Part shown: positions 10,603 through 21,883 of the stretch, piece after piece
Position numbering within the stretch: position 1 is the first letter of the stretch
How the letters are laid out: every line of letters begins with the position of its first letter
Assembly: GCA_973895155.1 (NCBI GenBank)
Contig: OZ316899.1
Span: forward strand, 5,332,001-5,396,000
DNA length: 64,000 nt
Direction: 5' to 3'
Source of the DNA: Marsupella aquatica
Taxonomy: Eukaryota > Marchantiophyta
The notes under the pieces: model-generated
Seen by the model: the letters and a program-made list of their open reading frames with translations, nothing else
Databases searched by the model: none
What the model was told of the DNA's origin: nothing
Made by a program: the position numbers and the translations under genes

Positions 10603-11510
10603 AAACAAAGGCTATGTCACGTCGTCGGCTGTGGCCTTAACTCAAACTTCAGCTTAGACGGGCACATCCCTCGTAAATCTGAGGGTTCGGGCAGGAAGGG
10701 AAGCACGTAATGCACCTTATTCTCGTAAACTAGCGCTAAGTGCGCATACTGCTAAATACGGACACCTCCTAGGTATGGTTTGTGTTCCGCCGCCGGAACA
10801 TACCTTAGTCGATAGCAGGATCGACCCTGGCTTAAGGGCTTCTAAGCCTTTGTGCTGTCCGCCTTCGATCCGGATTCGATGATACAGGTCCTCAACCCGT
10901 GCTTGCAACCACTTACCCGCAGGCTACACCCTGTGCACGTCTCGGGTAGTGCGTTCGGCCTGGCGCTGCCACCCATATACGAGAAACCCACACACATACA
11001 CGCGCACATGCATACAATCTCGATTTACACGAAGGAAAATGATGGGAAAGGATTTTACTACAAAGGAAACATATGCGTACACTTAGTTGACCCGACAGCC
11101 CCAGAATGAACAGGTTCAAGGCCGAGGGTGCACACTACAACGGAGCCCGGCTCCGCACTCGCCCGGCGAGCTTAGTCCTACCCCCTCCCCTTGGTACTCT
11201 TTCATTCCCAGAGGTCGGGACTCCCCGCACATACCACAGACGTCCAACTCTGCAACTAAAAACCCCCCCTTGCCTCTACCGAGGGGTGCACTAAATACTA
11301 AGGGACGAGGGACGGGATGTCCTCTCGCCGAAGATTCGCTGACTAAGGTCCTAACTAAGCTGACAGTCAGGCCGGAAAACGGCTGTCTTATTAGAAGATC
11401 CTAATCTACGCAGGCTGGACAGCATGGCAGCGCTGCTGTACCTAAGGCAGGTGCCTGTCCCAAGAGCCTGACTAAGCCAGTCCTAATCCTAATCTATTCC
11501 TACTCCGCTA

Positions 11511-14155
11511 CTAATGCCTGGCACGCTTGCCAGAGCCGCTCGAATGGGAGCGGCCATCCCGCTGCCTTCGAAGCCTGTCATTGTCCGCCTTGAGGAGCTG
11601 GACCTGGTCCAGCAGAGATTCATTCTCTCGCCTCGCCGCGTCCGTCTCCTCTACTGCCTCCTTACATGCCTCCTCCAGCTGCTGGGTGTCGCTCGTCAGT
11701 TTACCCGCCAGCTGGTCCTGCTTCTCGGCCTCGGTTTGGAGCCGCGCCACCTCGGCCTGCAGCGTGGCTATCTCCGCCGTGTCCCGCTGGGCTCGTTCCT
11801 CGGCCTCCTCCAGGTCTTTATGCCAGGTGACGGTTTGATTCTTCAAACTGTCAATCTGGTTCCGGAGTCGTGTAATCTCGGCCTCGTTCCCAGCTTTGGC
11901 CTGTTCGGCTAGGGCGGTAAGAGCGTGCGCCTTTGCTAACAACTCATCGGCGGCTGCAACCTTGGGTCGTAGTTGCAGAAGCTCAGCCTCTTGAGCTGCA
12001 ACTTCGTTCTTTAGGTACACGGACTCCACCCGGTACCGCTCTATCCTCTGAAGGGCCTCTGACTGGGCCCGACCTACCTTTACTGCGGCAACCAACTCCT
12101 GATTGAAGAAACAGGCTACCTTCCGGGCCATGAACTCCCCGGTATCCCGAGCAATTTGATGAGAGAAATCTCCCAGAAGCCCGTTCAGAAATGTACCCGG
12201 TACGAAGAGTTCCGGGTGGTCCAGGTTGTGCCTGTCCGGAGTTGGGCACGGGCAGACGTCAACACGCGCGGGGGCCGGGGCAGTGACGTCCAGCCCTGGG
12301 GACGTAACGTTGGAAGGGGCTGGAGTGTCCTCCTGTAGCAATGTCCGGTTCTCCGGAATAGCCACCGGTGGGTCTTTGGGAGACCCGGGCTCGGGTAAGA
12401 ACTCCGTCGTACCAACTTTTGTACTTAGCCCGGCTTGTTGGGTCGCATCAACGGTTGCGACAACTGACCCATCCGGTACCTCCTCGGTTACGACTACAGC
12501 TACTTGTGGAGGTGGGGTGGGTGAAGCTGGCGTGTTCGCTGGACTTCGGGCCTCGGGTTGGGGCCGTCTCTCCAAGACCGGGAAAACCCACCTAGTTGGG
12601 ACCAGCTTTGTAACGTTGAGACGGGGAAGGGTTCGTCGATCAAACCGGGCGTACTACTCAAGAATGATCTCGATGTGGCTAGCGAAATACACCTTCCCGC
12701 CAATGTACAGCATCTTCCTTCGCCGCTCCATCTCTTCATGGAATTTCTTAGCGAAGTACGACGCCCACTTCCTAGGTCAATAGTTCTCGACCTGGATAAC
12801 CTAGGCGGCGGAGATCTCCCCCTGGGGTTCCATCATGTGGAGGGCGTACCTCTGGAACTCCAGTTGCTCAGCTATCTCGGGGATGAGGCAGGTCTTCATC
12901 ACGAACCCGTTGTCCACTGCTCCCTCTGAGGGAAAACTTGAAGATTGGTACTTGGCTCCCTTGCCCCCGGGAGCCCGTGATTCGACTCGATGGTCACCTT
13001 CGGGTAACCCGAAGATCATCTTGAGCCGTTCTTCCGTGAGGGACATACTCCTTCCCCGTAGCCGAGTATGTTGACGCGCGTCGTCATAATTCCTGACGAA
13101 CTCCGTCATGTCCTCCCCGTAGTACCTGCAAGTGTTCCAGGGGAGGGAGGCGAGGTGCTCGAATCCCTGAGTCTTCAGGTACACCGCATGCTTGGGATGG
13201 AGGATGTTTTTGTGAACATTTCCCCCATGCGGTGCATCATCACCTTGGCTACGGCTACCGTGGCCAACGGTAACCCGGATGCAGTGGTGGATTCCTTCCT
13301 CTTCTTCCCCCGTGACTGGCTTGGGGAAGGTGACACTTCCCCATCCTCCCAATCAGGCCTGGGTAGTGCCACTGCCGTTAGTAACGGGCCCGGGGCGGCC
13401 ATGGTCACCATGTTGTCTGCCGGGGCCGCTCCTGGGGTCAGAGCAGGGGGTGGGGACGATATAGTGTCGGCCCCCTGAGCGCTTGTTCCTCTGGGCCGCC
13501 TGGTCAAGGGTGGGGTAGCCTCGTCGTCATCGCTAAGATCCACAGCGTTGATGATGGAGCGTACTTGTGCTGGCTGGGTGATCGGTGGTGGGGTTTGGCT
13601 AGGCTGCGGCTGAGGCTGAAGCTGAAGCTGAGCCTGAGGTTGAGCCTAAGGTTGCATGGATACAGGTACGGGTTCGACTGAGTTGGTCATGTTGGTTGAT
13701 GGCCGAGTTCCCATGAAGCTCTGTAGGTGCTGGTAGAAGTTCTCCAAAGCGAGTGCAGACAACCTTGTCGAACGGGTAGTGCTGGACTCGCTGTTGATGA
13801 TAGCCCGAACCTGAGCAGGGATGTGGTCGAAGTGATGTCGTTGCAAGTCGATCGTACCCGGGATATTGAAGACCTCGTCCGGAAGCCGAAGCAATGCTTC
13901 CCAGAAACCGATATATTTGTCTCCATTCAAGAAGTACCCAGATACCTCTGCTGGTCGGTAAAGCTCGCTTTGAGACGGGTAGTCAAAGTTAAGGATGTAG
14001 TGGTGTCGTCCTAGGCGGATGGCTCTCTCGTACTCGCGTTCGATTTCGTATCAGCACGGGTTGGCGTGTTTCAATGAGTCGGCCAAGTGCCTTCCGGTAG
14101 ATAGGAACTGCGTCCAGAATCGAATGGCCGAGCTGGAGAGGATCGTGTACGACAT
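11511..14155 (-). pseudogene. LTR-internal ORF of Gypsy-A, right copy, near full length
   Basis: Same coding region in the 5' LTR, starting at the ATG at 14155 and ending at 11511, about 880 codons if read through its stops. The C-terminal 354 residues (11511-12575) are open and contain a proline-rich stretch, a conserved block around NLDHPELFVPGTFLNGLLGD and the terminal coiled coil. Between 12600 and 12880 it keeps a segment lost from the left copy, including WASYFAKKFHEEMERRRK-like sequence. A TGA near 14052 corresponds to CGA in the left LTR, so it is a C-to-T change. In the 5' LTR this ORF lies in the transcribed leader upstream of gag, so it could be the first protein made from the RNA. 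Function unknown. Confidence 0.65.
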
Positions 14156-14255
14156 TCAGAGGAGATAGTAGTGGCGACTTAGAGCGAATGAGAGAGCTGG
14201 GGTCGAAGCTGGCGCGTGGACTGATGGACTGGTGCACTACAAAGGGTTGGCTCCC

Positions 14256-14263
14256 CTTTTATA
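14256..14263 (-). promoter_or_regulatory. TATA box of Gypsy-A right (5') LTR
   Basis: Identical TATAAAAGGGGAGCC context to the left LTR, 101 bp upstream of the ORF start at 14155. As the 5' LTR copy it is the expected promoter of the retrotransposon RNA. Confidence 0.75.
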
Positions 14264-14623
14264 CCTTGAGGGCTTGATCCCCCGACGTCTCCTCGACACC
14301 CATAGGCTGAACCGCTCACGCTTGTGGTATACCGGCCACTCCGCCGGTCTAAGTCAGCGCGTGTCAGTGGCCGCTTGTTAAGTACGTTATACGGACCCGA
14401 GGGAGGGGCCCCTCCACGCTCGTAACCCGGGTGTGCGAATAGCGACCCGCCGCCAGTCCGAACCTGAATTCCCCCTTATTGCCTAATGATGTCCTACCCA
14501 TAATGATTACCTAAATACTATCGTTATGCTAATAATAGCGGCCTAAGACACTCGTAACGCGCGTGCTAAGCGCAGGTAGACCGAATCACTCATTAACCAC
14601 CATACCGGCGGCGTCACACCACA

Positions 14624-17600
14624 CCCAATGTCATACCTCAAACTAATTGCATACAATTCCCTAGTTTCACAAATGCAGGTTGGTGCCACTTTGTTGATGT
14701 TGAATTTGCAGGGAGTTTTCAACACTTCAGACGTCCATACAGATGCACTATTCCAGCTATTCCACAAAAAACTCTTGCCCCGACCAAACACTCTCCCTGG
14801 GTGTGTGAGGGAAGCTAAGAAGTTGTTAACCTCAATTGGATTGGCTTTAGAGACTATCCACATGTGTCCAAGTGGTTGCATCCTATACAGAGGGACATAC
14901 TCTGAGCATACAGAGTGCCCAGAGGCACAATGTAATCTTCCATGGTACCGACCGGATACCATCGGCAAAAAGATCCTAGAGAAGGTGATGTCCTCCTCCT
15001 CTTGGCGGTGTTACATTTGTTAGAACGTAGTTTTGCCCATTTTCCTCGTCATTTCCGACGTACGCACACGTACGTCCTTTCTAAAGACGTAACTTACGTC
15101 TCCAAATCACCAGTTAGTTTTTACGTCGTCTACTACATGGTACACATATATTTACGTCGTTAATTAAGACGTAAACTGAAGTAGCCGATGTTACTAACAT
15201 CACTGAGAAACTTTACATCGTATGTTATATTGTACCGGTGTATTTACGTCGTGTGAGACGACATTAACTTTGATTTAACGTGATGCTTGTAACTCTGTTT
15301 ATGGCAGGTCTTCAGGTATTTCCTGATCACACCCCGACTACAGCATCTTTATCGACGGAAACATTTATCGGCACTTCAAACATGGCATGCTAAGAACAAA
15401 TCTCCACCAGGGATTATGCGGTATCACCACGATAGTCCAGCATGGAAGCACATTGACAGCACTTGGCCGGATTTTTCTAGGGAGCCAAGGAACGTTTGAT
15501 TGGGTTAGCAATAGATGGGGTAAACCCATACAAGCAACGACGGAAGCCTAAGTCCATATGGCCAGTTCTTTTGCTCAATCAAAATATCCCTCCATGGTTG
15601 GCGATGAAGAAGGGTCATGTTCTCCTCCTTGCTATCATTCCGGGTCCTCAGGCCTGTAAAAATCCAGACATTTGTTTGGCTCTAGCTTATGAAGAGTTGC
15701 AGAAGCTATGGGAGTTTGGGGCAGTGACCACAGATGTGACTCGTACACCGGATAATGGGAGGACATTTAATATGAGAGCAATGATCACCCATTGCACCAC
15801 GAATGGTCCAGGTAATTCTCAGTCATAGAAATAATTGAGACATACATTGTGCATGGTTCTATTGCATGTGACAATGGTTTTTGGCCTGAATGTTTTAAAT
15901 GTCATTGACAGGTATGGGCACAATATCTGGCTTGAAAGTGGCCGGTTATTCAGCTTGCCCTTCATGTGGTCCTGAGTTGCATGGGAGATACTCTAAGCGT
16001 CTGCACAAAACCACATATGAGGGCAGTAGGGTTCGTTTGCCAATGGACGATATATTGCAACATAACACCACACATTGGGCTGAGACTGAATTTAGGCCAT
16101 GTCCCAATGGGCCTTCAGCTAAGGGTCAAATTCAAATGGCGGAGAAAGTGGAGGCAAAGTTACTTCAACCTAAGCACTGTGGTGTCAATCGTCGCTCAGC
16201 TTTGTGGGACTTGCCTTATTGGAGGGTAATCAAAATAAAATTTGGCTTCTTTTAAGTTAGTGACTTGTAGTATTCTCTTTATGAATTTCTCACTAGCAAA
16301 ACCTGATTCTCCACTCATTTTGCAGATCCTCCAGATACGATGGTTGTTGGACCCCATGCATATTGAAGTGAATGTTGCCAAGAATATAGTGAAGCACATT
16401 TATGGGAGGAATGATACTTGTGGGGTCCGAGAGGATGCAAAGCAAGTTGGAGTGGTGAAGAGTTGTTGGATAACTCAAGATGGGGAGAAGCCACCTGCTC
16501 CTTGGGTTTTGCCAAAACAGATTTTGAAGGAGATGAACGGGATGATATGTGAAATGAAATTCCCTAGCCATTACGGAGCCGGCTTCCGTGGGTGCACTAC
16601 AAGGGAAGACCACATACCCCCAATCGGCTTGAAGTCTCACGATTATAACAAGTTGATTCAGCATGTGTTACTTGGTGTCTTGCGTTGTTGTGATGATTCT
16701 AGAGAGCGACGCCTACTCCGACATACAGTATATGAGTTGTGCTCCATTTTCAGGTTAGCATAGTCTTGTTGGCATATATTTATGATATGATCATTGCATA
16801 TGTCTATCATACTAACAATTTGACAAAATCTTGAGTACCCCTTACAGGTGGGTATGCGCCAAGGAAATAAAGGAGAGTGAGATTCCCGAGATGAGGGAAC
16901 GGTCTGCCCGTGTTATGTGCAATATGGAGAAGGTGTTTCCCCCATGTATTTTTGACATGCAATTGCATTTGCTATGTCATCTGGTGGATGAGGTAGCCAT
17001 TGCTGGTCCAGTGCATGCGCGGTGGATGTATTGGGTAGAGCGGTTCATGAAAGTGCTAAAGCCTCGGGTGCACCAACCCGCTCGACCAGAGGGAAGTATG
17101 GCAACAGGGTATATTATGTCGGAGTGCCTATTCTAGTCAAGCGGGGTGATAGGGAGTTTGGACACACAAGCTCCCACAACTTGGGAAGAGGCACAAGATG
17201 ATGACAATGGTGGGTTGCGAGTGATGGGCGCGTCAAAGAAGCGATCATTATATGATGACATTTTTTGCCGACAAATCCACAATTATGTGTTGGAGAACCG
17301 CACCAAGATGTCAGATTGGAGAGAGTTGTATAGGTAGGGACGTAATCCTTCATGTTGAGTCCTACTTAGATTTGAAATGTACATTCAAGGTGGTTGGCAC
17401 AAATTGGGATCTAATGTATCTGTGACCCAGTACTTGCAGGGCATGGGTGGAGTAGCAGCGGATAGGGGCAGCACGAGACCGTGTTCATGCATCATTTCGC
17501 ATATGGGCCTTGGAGCGCATGGAGGGGCTCCTTGCAGTGCATGGCCCTACATTCATTCCCATTGATGTACAGAACATCATTAGGGGGCCTTTGATGTGGG

Positions 17601-18055
17601 CTATGAGTCATACTCACATGTATGAGTTAGGGCACCACTTTTGGACTTGGAGGACGGACCATATGAAGAAGAGTACTTGTAACTCTGAAGTATATATGGT
17701 GACCGATGTAGGTGATGTTGAGGTTCCTTATTGTGGCATTGTCTTGGATATTTTGGATGTTAATTTTGGCTCGTTTACCACCACGGTGTTAGAGGTGAGG
17801 TGGCACAAGTCCATCATGTCACCTCCAGCAAGAGCTACCATGGTGAAGGATGAGTGTGGATTTTATCGTGTGGACACGACCCGTGTTGCACCAAGCGGGA
17901 CTGAGTTTAGTGACACTATAGTTTTTCCTAGCCAAGTGGATCAATGCATTACGGTTCCAATGCACAGCATGGGAGGATGGTCCATTGTGATTCCCATCTT
18001 TCCACGCCGCAAGAAGGGCTTCATGCCATCAGCTATTGCAGATGATGAGGATTGA
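14624..18055 (+). pseudogene. CACTA-1 TNP2-like transposase, exons after the nested insertion
   Basis: Exons inferred by splice sites and by alignment with CACTA-2: 14624-14984, 15308-15811, 15912-16225, 16326-16753, 16848-about 17334, and about 17440-18055. They carry a Transposase_21 core (LGLAIDG...IWPVLLLNQNIPPWLAMKKGH...IIPGP; later RWLLDPMHIEVNVAKN), a DUF4218 block (PCIFDMQLHLLCHLVDEVAIAGPVHARWMYW) and a DUF4216 block ending near 18055. Intron phases at 15811/15912 and 16753/16848 fit the homologous protein. Premature stops include TGA near 15498 (CACTA-2 has arginine there), TAG at 17134-17136 and TAG near 17451. It would cut and paste the element by binding its termini; this copy is decayed. 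Confidence 0.85.
14985..15307 (+). repeat. Intron of CACTA-1 transposase filled with ACGT-rich repeats
   Basis: Donor GTGATG after GAGAAG and acceptor GGCAG before GTCTTC join the frame cleanly to the homologous protein. Within it, about 15030-15290 holds many copies of GACGTAA, TTACGTC and ACGTCGT in both orientations. The same words fill the subterminal regions at 18245-18530 and 19390-19760. Either the intron gained a subterminal-type repeat cluster (perhaps a small non-autonomous derivative) or it holds transposase-binding sites used for autoregulation. Confidence 0.6.
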
Positions 18056-18244
18056 CATGATAGACTCACTATCCCCATTTGTATTGACTGTTGTCACGGT
18101 TTGCATATAAACAGACATATTTCATGGCCTAGGCATCTGTCAATTTGGAGAGTGGGATGGGCTTGTTAATCACTTGGTAAAGAAACAAGTAATAACCATA
18201 CATTTATGGACATGATCCCTCGGCCTTCTGCTACAAGGGATAAT

Positions 18245-18530
18245 TGTCATTAACGTCGTCCGAAACAATTTACGTCAATACCAAATTCTCTAATGTCATT
18301 TATAGCTACGCAAATTTGATGTAATGGTAGTTAACGTATATACCGAACCATCAGCCGATGTTATAAGGGTTTATTAACGTCCTTCTATACGTCGTAACAT
18401 GGTGAAAATGACGTTCTTAACGATGTATGGCGCGACAAAAATATATTACCTCAAGTAGAACGACGTTAATAATTAGATACGACGGTTCAGTCAATGTACT
18501 AAATTTTCTTCGACGTTAATCACAGAAAAA
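18245..18530. repeat. ACGT-rich repeat cluster, inner right side of CACTA-1
   Basis: About ten copies of TAACGTCG, TTACGTC, GACGTTA and close variants in both orientations between the transposase gene and the minus-strand gene. Dense short repeats in both orientations are typical of CACTA subterminal regions that bind the TNPA-type protein. Confidence 0.6.
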
Positions 18531-18704
18531 AGATACAACATTCAAACCACACAATTGTTGCAACAAATAGCACTCATGGATGTGTTTATTGTTGCACATA
18601 GACCAAATAGAGATACACAATAGCTCTACCATCCTTTCTACTGCAAATGTAGCCTACATGAGTCATGGTCATCCCTCTACACCCTCCCTCCAGACTGATG
18701 TTGA

Positions 18705-19265
18705 TTAAGGAGTCCCTTCTCCAGACCAGTAGTACTCCTCGTCTGCTTTCCTCTTCTTGTACGAAGCACGCCTTTGGCTGGCATTCCAATTCTTCCGCAC
18801 AACAGCTTCACCGGCCTGTAGCCTCTGAGCCTCCACCTCGGCTGCACAAGTTTCCTTGTAATCAAACATAGCAATCTGAAGTTCAGTGGTTGACAGGTCA
18901 CATTTAGACAAGGTGGGAGGATAGGCCTCACCATCATCATCCTCGGGCAAATCTTCTAGACCACAATCACTGCTCGGATGCAACAAGAACTCTCCTAGAT
19001 CCAACTGCTTGTTGGCAAGAATGGAGCACTCTACCCACCGAGTAGAGATGAAATGCACGGTTTCAACGAAATGCTCGATCAAGCTAGCATAGTCACTGAA
19101 GTGCTCCACAACCTGTTTCCACGTATTTGCAATCAAGAAATTGGTCTGTGAGGTACATAGCTTGTCAACAAGCCCTCCACGGCAAAAGAACCCTCGAACC
19201 ATCTTCTCCTCCTCACCAAGCGGGAGGAAACAACAATGCACATTTGCAAAGAACTTCCGCACCAT
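18705..19265 (-). CDS. Accessory gene of CACTA-1, unknown function
   Basis: Open frame of 186 codons from the ATG at 19265. An upstream in-frame stretch after a TGTAG acceptor near 19301 (EVEPWEEKCSA) suggests a preceding exon. The product starts with a hydrophobic/aromatic segment (FFANVHCCFLPLG), has a middle helix-rich part, an acidic patch (LPEDDDGEA) and a basic tail (SQRRASYKKRKADEE). No recognised domain. It lies between two ACGT-repeat clusters and is convergent with the transposase, so it looks like element cargo or a second CACTA protein. It does not visibly resemble the TNPA-like protein of CACTA-2. A TAA ends it at 18705; another frame continues to about 18586. Confidence 0.5.
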   Translation of the reverse strand: MVRKFFANVHCCFLPLGEEEKMVRGFFCRGGLVDKLCTSQTNFLIANTWKQVVEHFSDYASLIEHFVETVHFISTRWVECSILANKQLDLGEFLLHPSSDCGLEDLPEDDDGEAYPPTLSKCDLSTTELQIAMFDYKETCAAEVEAQRLQAGEAVVRKNWNASQRRASYKKRKADEEYYWSGEGTP

Positions 19266-19389
19266 AGCTGAACACTTTTCCTCCCACGGTTCAACTTCTC
19301 TACACTGAGGATCTTTGATGTCTTCACTCGGGAATGCTGGCTATAGTGAGCCTCCCGCCTATAGTTCAATCTGTCATCCACTGATATGT

Positions 19390-19762
19390 GGAATTAACGT
19401 CGTTTTTCCCGATGCACGTATGGTATTCTATGACGACGCATCTGCAGATACGTCATTCCAAACGCCTAAACTTAAGAACATCGTCCTATACATCGTTCTC
19501 TTTTACGTCTTCCAAGAATAGGTAAGTTACCACGTCTAGTAAGACGTAATGTAAGGTACAACGTGATATACGAGGTAACTTACAGTGTCTTAAAGGACAT
19601 AAAGTTAACGTCACACAAGTCGACATTATCTGATCCCGTCGGAACTCCGGACGACATCCGACAACAGTCCGAAGCTTAACGACGTATAGTCCGTCGTAAA
19701 TGGAAGGAACGTTGTCTTGGGTTAGGTTAAACCTGGTCCCAAAATGCAAAAATGTAGTTGTG
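19390..19762. repeat. Right subterminal repeats and terminus of CACTA-1
   Basis: Repeated ACGTCGT, GACGTAA, TACGTC and ACATCGT words in both orientations, then the terminal sequence ending TGTAGTTGTG at 19762. Read inward on the minus strand the terminus starts CACAACTACATTTTTGCA and matches the CACTA-2 left end in its ACATTTTTGCA stretch. Confidence 0.75.
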
Positions 19763-20925
19763 TAAATAGGTCAACGATAGGTCCTCCCGATGCCATAAGC
19801 CGGAACCAGAACCCACGCCCACTGTTCGTCCAGAACAGCTTCTTCCTTGGGCGCGGCCTGGGTTCCCCCTCGTACCTATCCATCACCAACTAACTGTCCT
19901 GACCTCAGGACATGTTCATGACCCAAATAGCGTAGCTTGTCCTAAAGCTTGTCCCAACACGCCGGGACCAGAATGGCCCCGACTCTAGCAACCGCTCTCG
20001 ATTTGCCCCACTTGTGGTCTAGGGGCCAAGAACCCTTGGGACTCAGCCTCCACACCTACTTGGCCTTGCCACCCCAACGCAAGCTCCCTTGGGAGACTGA
20101 ACGCAGTTTGGTTGTTGTTCGGCAGGTTTCGGCAAGCGGGCGAGCTAACACCCGCAAACCACGATAACCCACGGCACCCCCGGACCCATCTGAGCTCAGG
20201 AGGACGTAGCCCTCCTCAAGAGCTTTCCAACGCACCCAAGAAGTTCTCCAACGGAGTTCCCGTTGGGAAGATATCGTCATTTCCGTTTGGCGGTTTCCCT
20301 TAGTGTCGCGACCGCTGCGGCTCACGACTTCGGCTTGGCCTTGGCCCCCAGGGAGACACCACTCCCCTCATATATGCTTCTGGAGACCTGCCACCCCTAG
20401 ACCAGCTTTGGTTCCTAAACATTTGGCCCCCAACCCGGATCCCATCCCGCATAATGGGCGCGCCACGAACTGGCAACGCCCATAACTTTCTTGATAGGCA
20501 TCCGCAAGCGGAGTGCCTTAGCCCACTGTGACCAGGCCGACCCAGTGCTCATGCCTAGGCCGTCAGGTCTGATCGTTGCTCGAGGCCCCCGACCGGCACA
20601 ACCCGGATCGGGCCACAACTTGCGCCCCAAGCGTCCGTTGCCAATGGCGTCAACTCCATTGGCCTTGGGCCCAAGCTAAGCTCACTCCCAAGTCCTTTGA
20701 ACTCAAAGTCCATCCGGAGGTCCGAACGGCCACCCTTGAGCCCGGCCCATTTCCCTTTCACCCCACCAGCCATTGGCTAGTCCAAGTCCTTAGTGTGTGC
20801 CCCCAGCTTGGCTCCTTGCCTCGCTAGTGCCACGTCTCATTGCCCACAAGTCTCCCTATGCTAAGTCCTCCTCGGATGGCCTATCCGGGCCTAGACCATA
20901 AGGAAGCTCGGCGTCGGAGTCAACG

Positions 20926-21640
20926 ATGCCGGAGCTAAGTGTTAAGGTAGTCGAGTTCCGCGACTAGCTGTCAATAGAAGTAGAGAGACTACAAAAGAAA
21001 GAGGACAACATTGCAACTATCGAACAGGGATGGAGGCACGAAGAAATTGCCATGGAATCACTAGCAGAGTTTTTAGGCATGGGAACATTCCAAACTGGAG
21101 GCTTGACGGTAAACTACAAAGGTGTGACCACGGGGATTAGGGCAGCAATTGAAGCAGAGAAGATGGAGAACCGCAAAGCACAGTTGCAATCCAAATCGAA
21201 TGCGGATTCCTTAAAAGAAGTTACGAAATTATAGATGCAACTCAAGGATACAGTGGGTAAGCATCGAAAAGAAGCCAGCAAGTGGGAAAAAGAGCAAAAG
21301 GAGGTCAAGGAGATAAAGTTGAAATGGGAAGAATTAGATTCCCAACTCCGTCAAAACATGGGTACAACTCTGCCAGCAAATGTAATGCTAGGGGTACACA
21401 AGGAAGCATTCAACACCAAAATTGACCAATTGAGTAAGCAATTGCACATGACAAACGAGCAAATTGCAGAATTAGAAGCACAACTAGTGCAAGCGAAGGC
21501 TTAGAGACCAGGCAACGAAGGGAGAATGGAGGAAGTAGAACAGCTCAGGAATGAGAATGATCAGATTTCTCAGGAATTAGAGGATAAGGAACGGTGCATT
21601 CTAGACATGAAATCCGAAATTGTACAGCAGTAACCCCAAG
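20926..21640 (+). pseudogene. Coiled-coil ORF in Gypsy-B left repeat
   Basis: Plus-strand frame from the ATG at 20926. After a short N-terminus it runs as a long charged coiled coil (heptads rich in Leu, Glu, Lys, Gln) with a conserved insert GMGTFQTGGLTVNYKGVTT near 21079-21135. Stops at 20965 (TAG), 21232 (TAG) and about 21502 (TAG) break it. The right copy (28020-28707) has CAG at the second position and CGG at the third, so those stops are mutations, while the right copy carries other stops and a frameshift. It is antisense to the gag-pol of the same element. Function unknown. Confidence 0.6.
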
Positions 21641-21883
21641 CAAGAAAATGGGTTAGTGGTCGAGAATCAAAGGAGAAGAGTTACGGAAGCTGTGGAGCAA
21701 ACAATGAACAGGGAACAATGGTTGATGGAGTAGTAAACGGATATCGAGGACGAATCCGTAAGTAAGTAAAGGAGAATGTAAACCAAGAAAATAATTAAGT
21801 AGAATTAGTGGAGAAACGTCAAGTGGAAGATAATAGATCAAGTATTTAAGGGGATTAGTGGCAGGTAGGAATAGCTTAGTAAG

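Larger units (their letters stand above)
794..14618 (-). mobile_element. Gypsy-A: complete Ty3/Gypsy LTR retrotransposon with giant LTRs
   Basis: Two long direct repeats (794-4527 and 10615-14618) begin TGTCACG and end CGTCACA, enclosing gag-pro-pol on the minus strand. The element is flanked by the 5-bp duplication CCACA (789-793 and 14619-14623), which fixes both ends. Order protease, reverse transcriptase, RNase H, integrase makes it Ty3/Gypsy. The integrase C-terminus lacks a chromodomain, so it is not a chromovirus; Athila/Tat-like branches are possible. It interrupts the CACTA-1 transposase gene and is therefore younger than CACTA-1. Each LTR holds a coding ORF on the same strand as pol. 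Non-identical LTRs (indels and scattered mismatches) show it is not brand new. Confidence 0.95.
10615..14618 (-). repeat. Gypsy-A 5' LTR (right), 4004 bp
   Basis: Longer, less deleted copy of the LTR, upstream of gag in the minus-strand sense. It begins TGTGACGCC at 14618 and ends GACGTGACA at 10615. It carries the promoter that would drive the genomic RNA (TATA at 14256-14263) and the fuller version of the LTR-internal ORF. Region 10615-11510, between that ORF and the primer-binding site, shows no coding evidence. Confidence 0.95.
1..19762 (+). mobile_element. CACTA-1: En/Spm-type DNA transposon, right portion (left end outside window)
   Basis: The element reads on the plus strand: SET-domain ORF, acidic exon, TNP2-like transposase exons to 18055, a minus-strand gene near 19 kb, then ACGT-rich subterminal repeats. 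Its right terminus at 19762 reads, on the minus strand, CACAACTACATTTTTGCA, close to the CACTAGTACATTTTTGCA terminus of CACTA-2 at 35276. The three bases after it are TAA. The corresponding site in the second Gypsy-B repeat (27350-27361) reads TGTTGGTAAATA with nothing inserted, so the element appears to have entered at TAA. A 13.8 kb Gypsy element is nested at 794-14618. The left terminus and target duplication are not in the window, so completeness cannot be judged. The CACA start instead of CACTA is either family variation or mutation. Confidence 0.85.
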
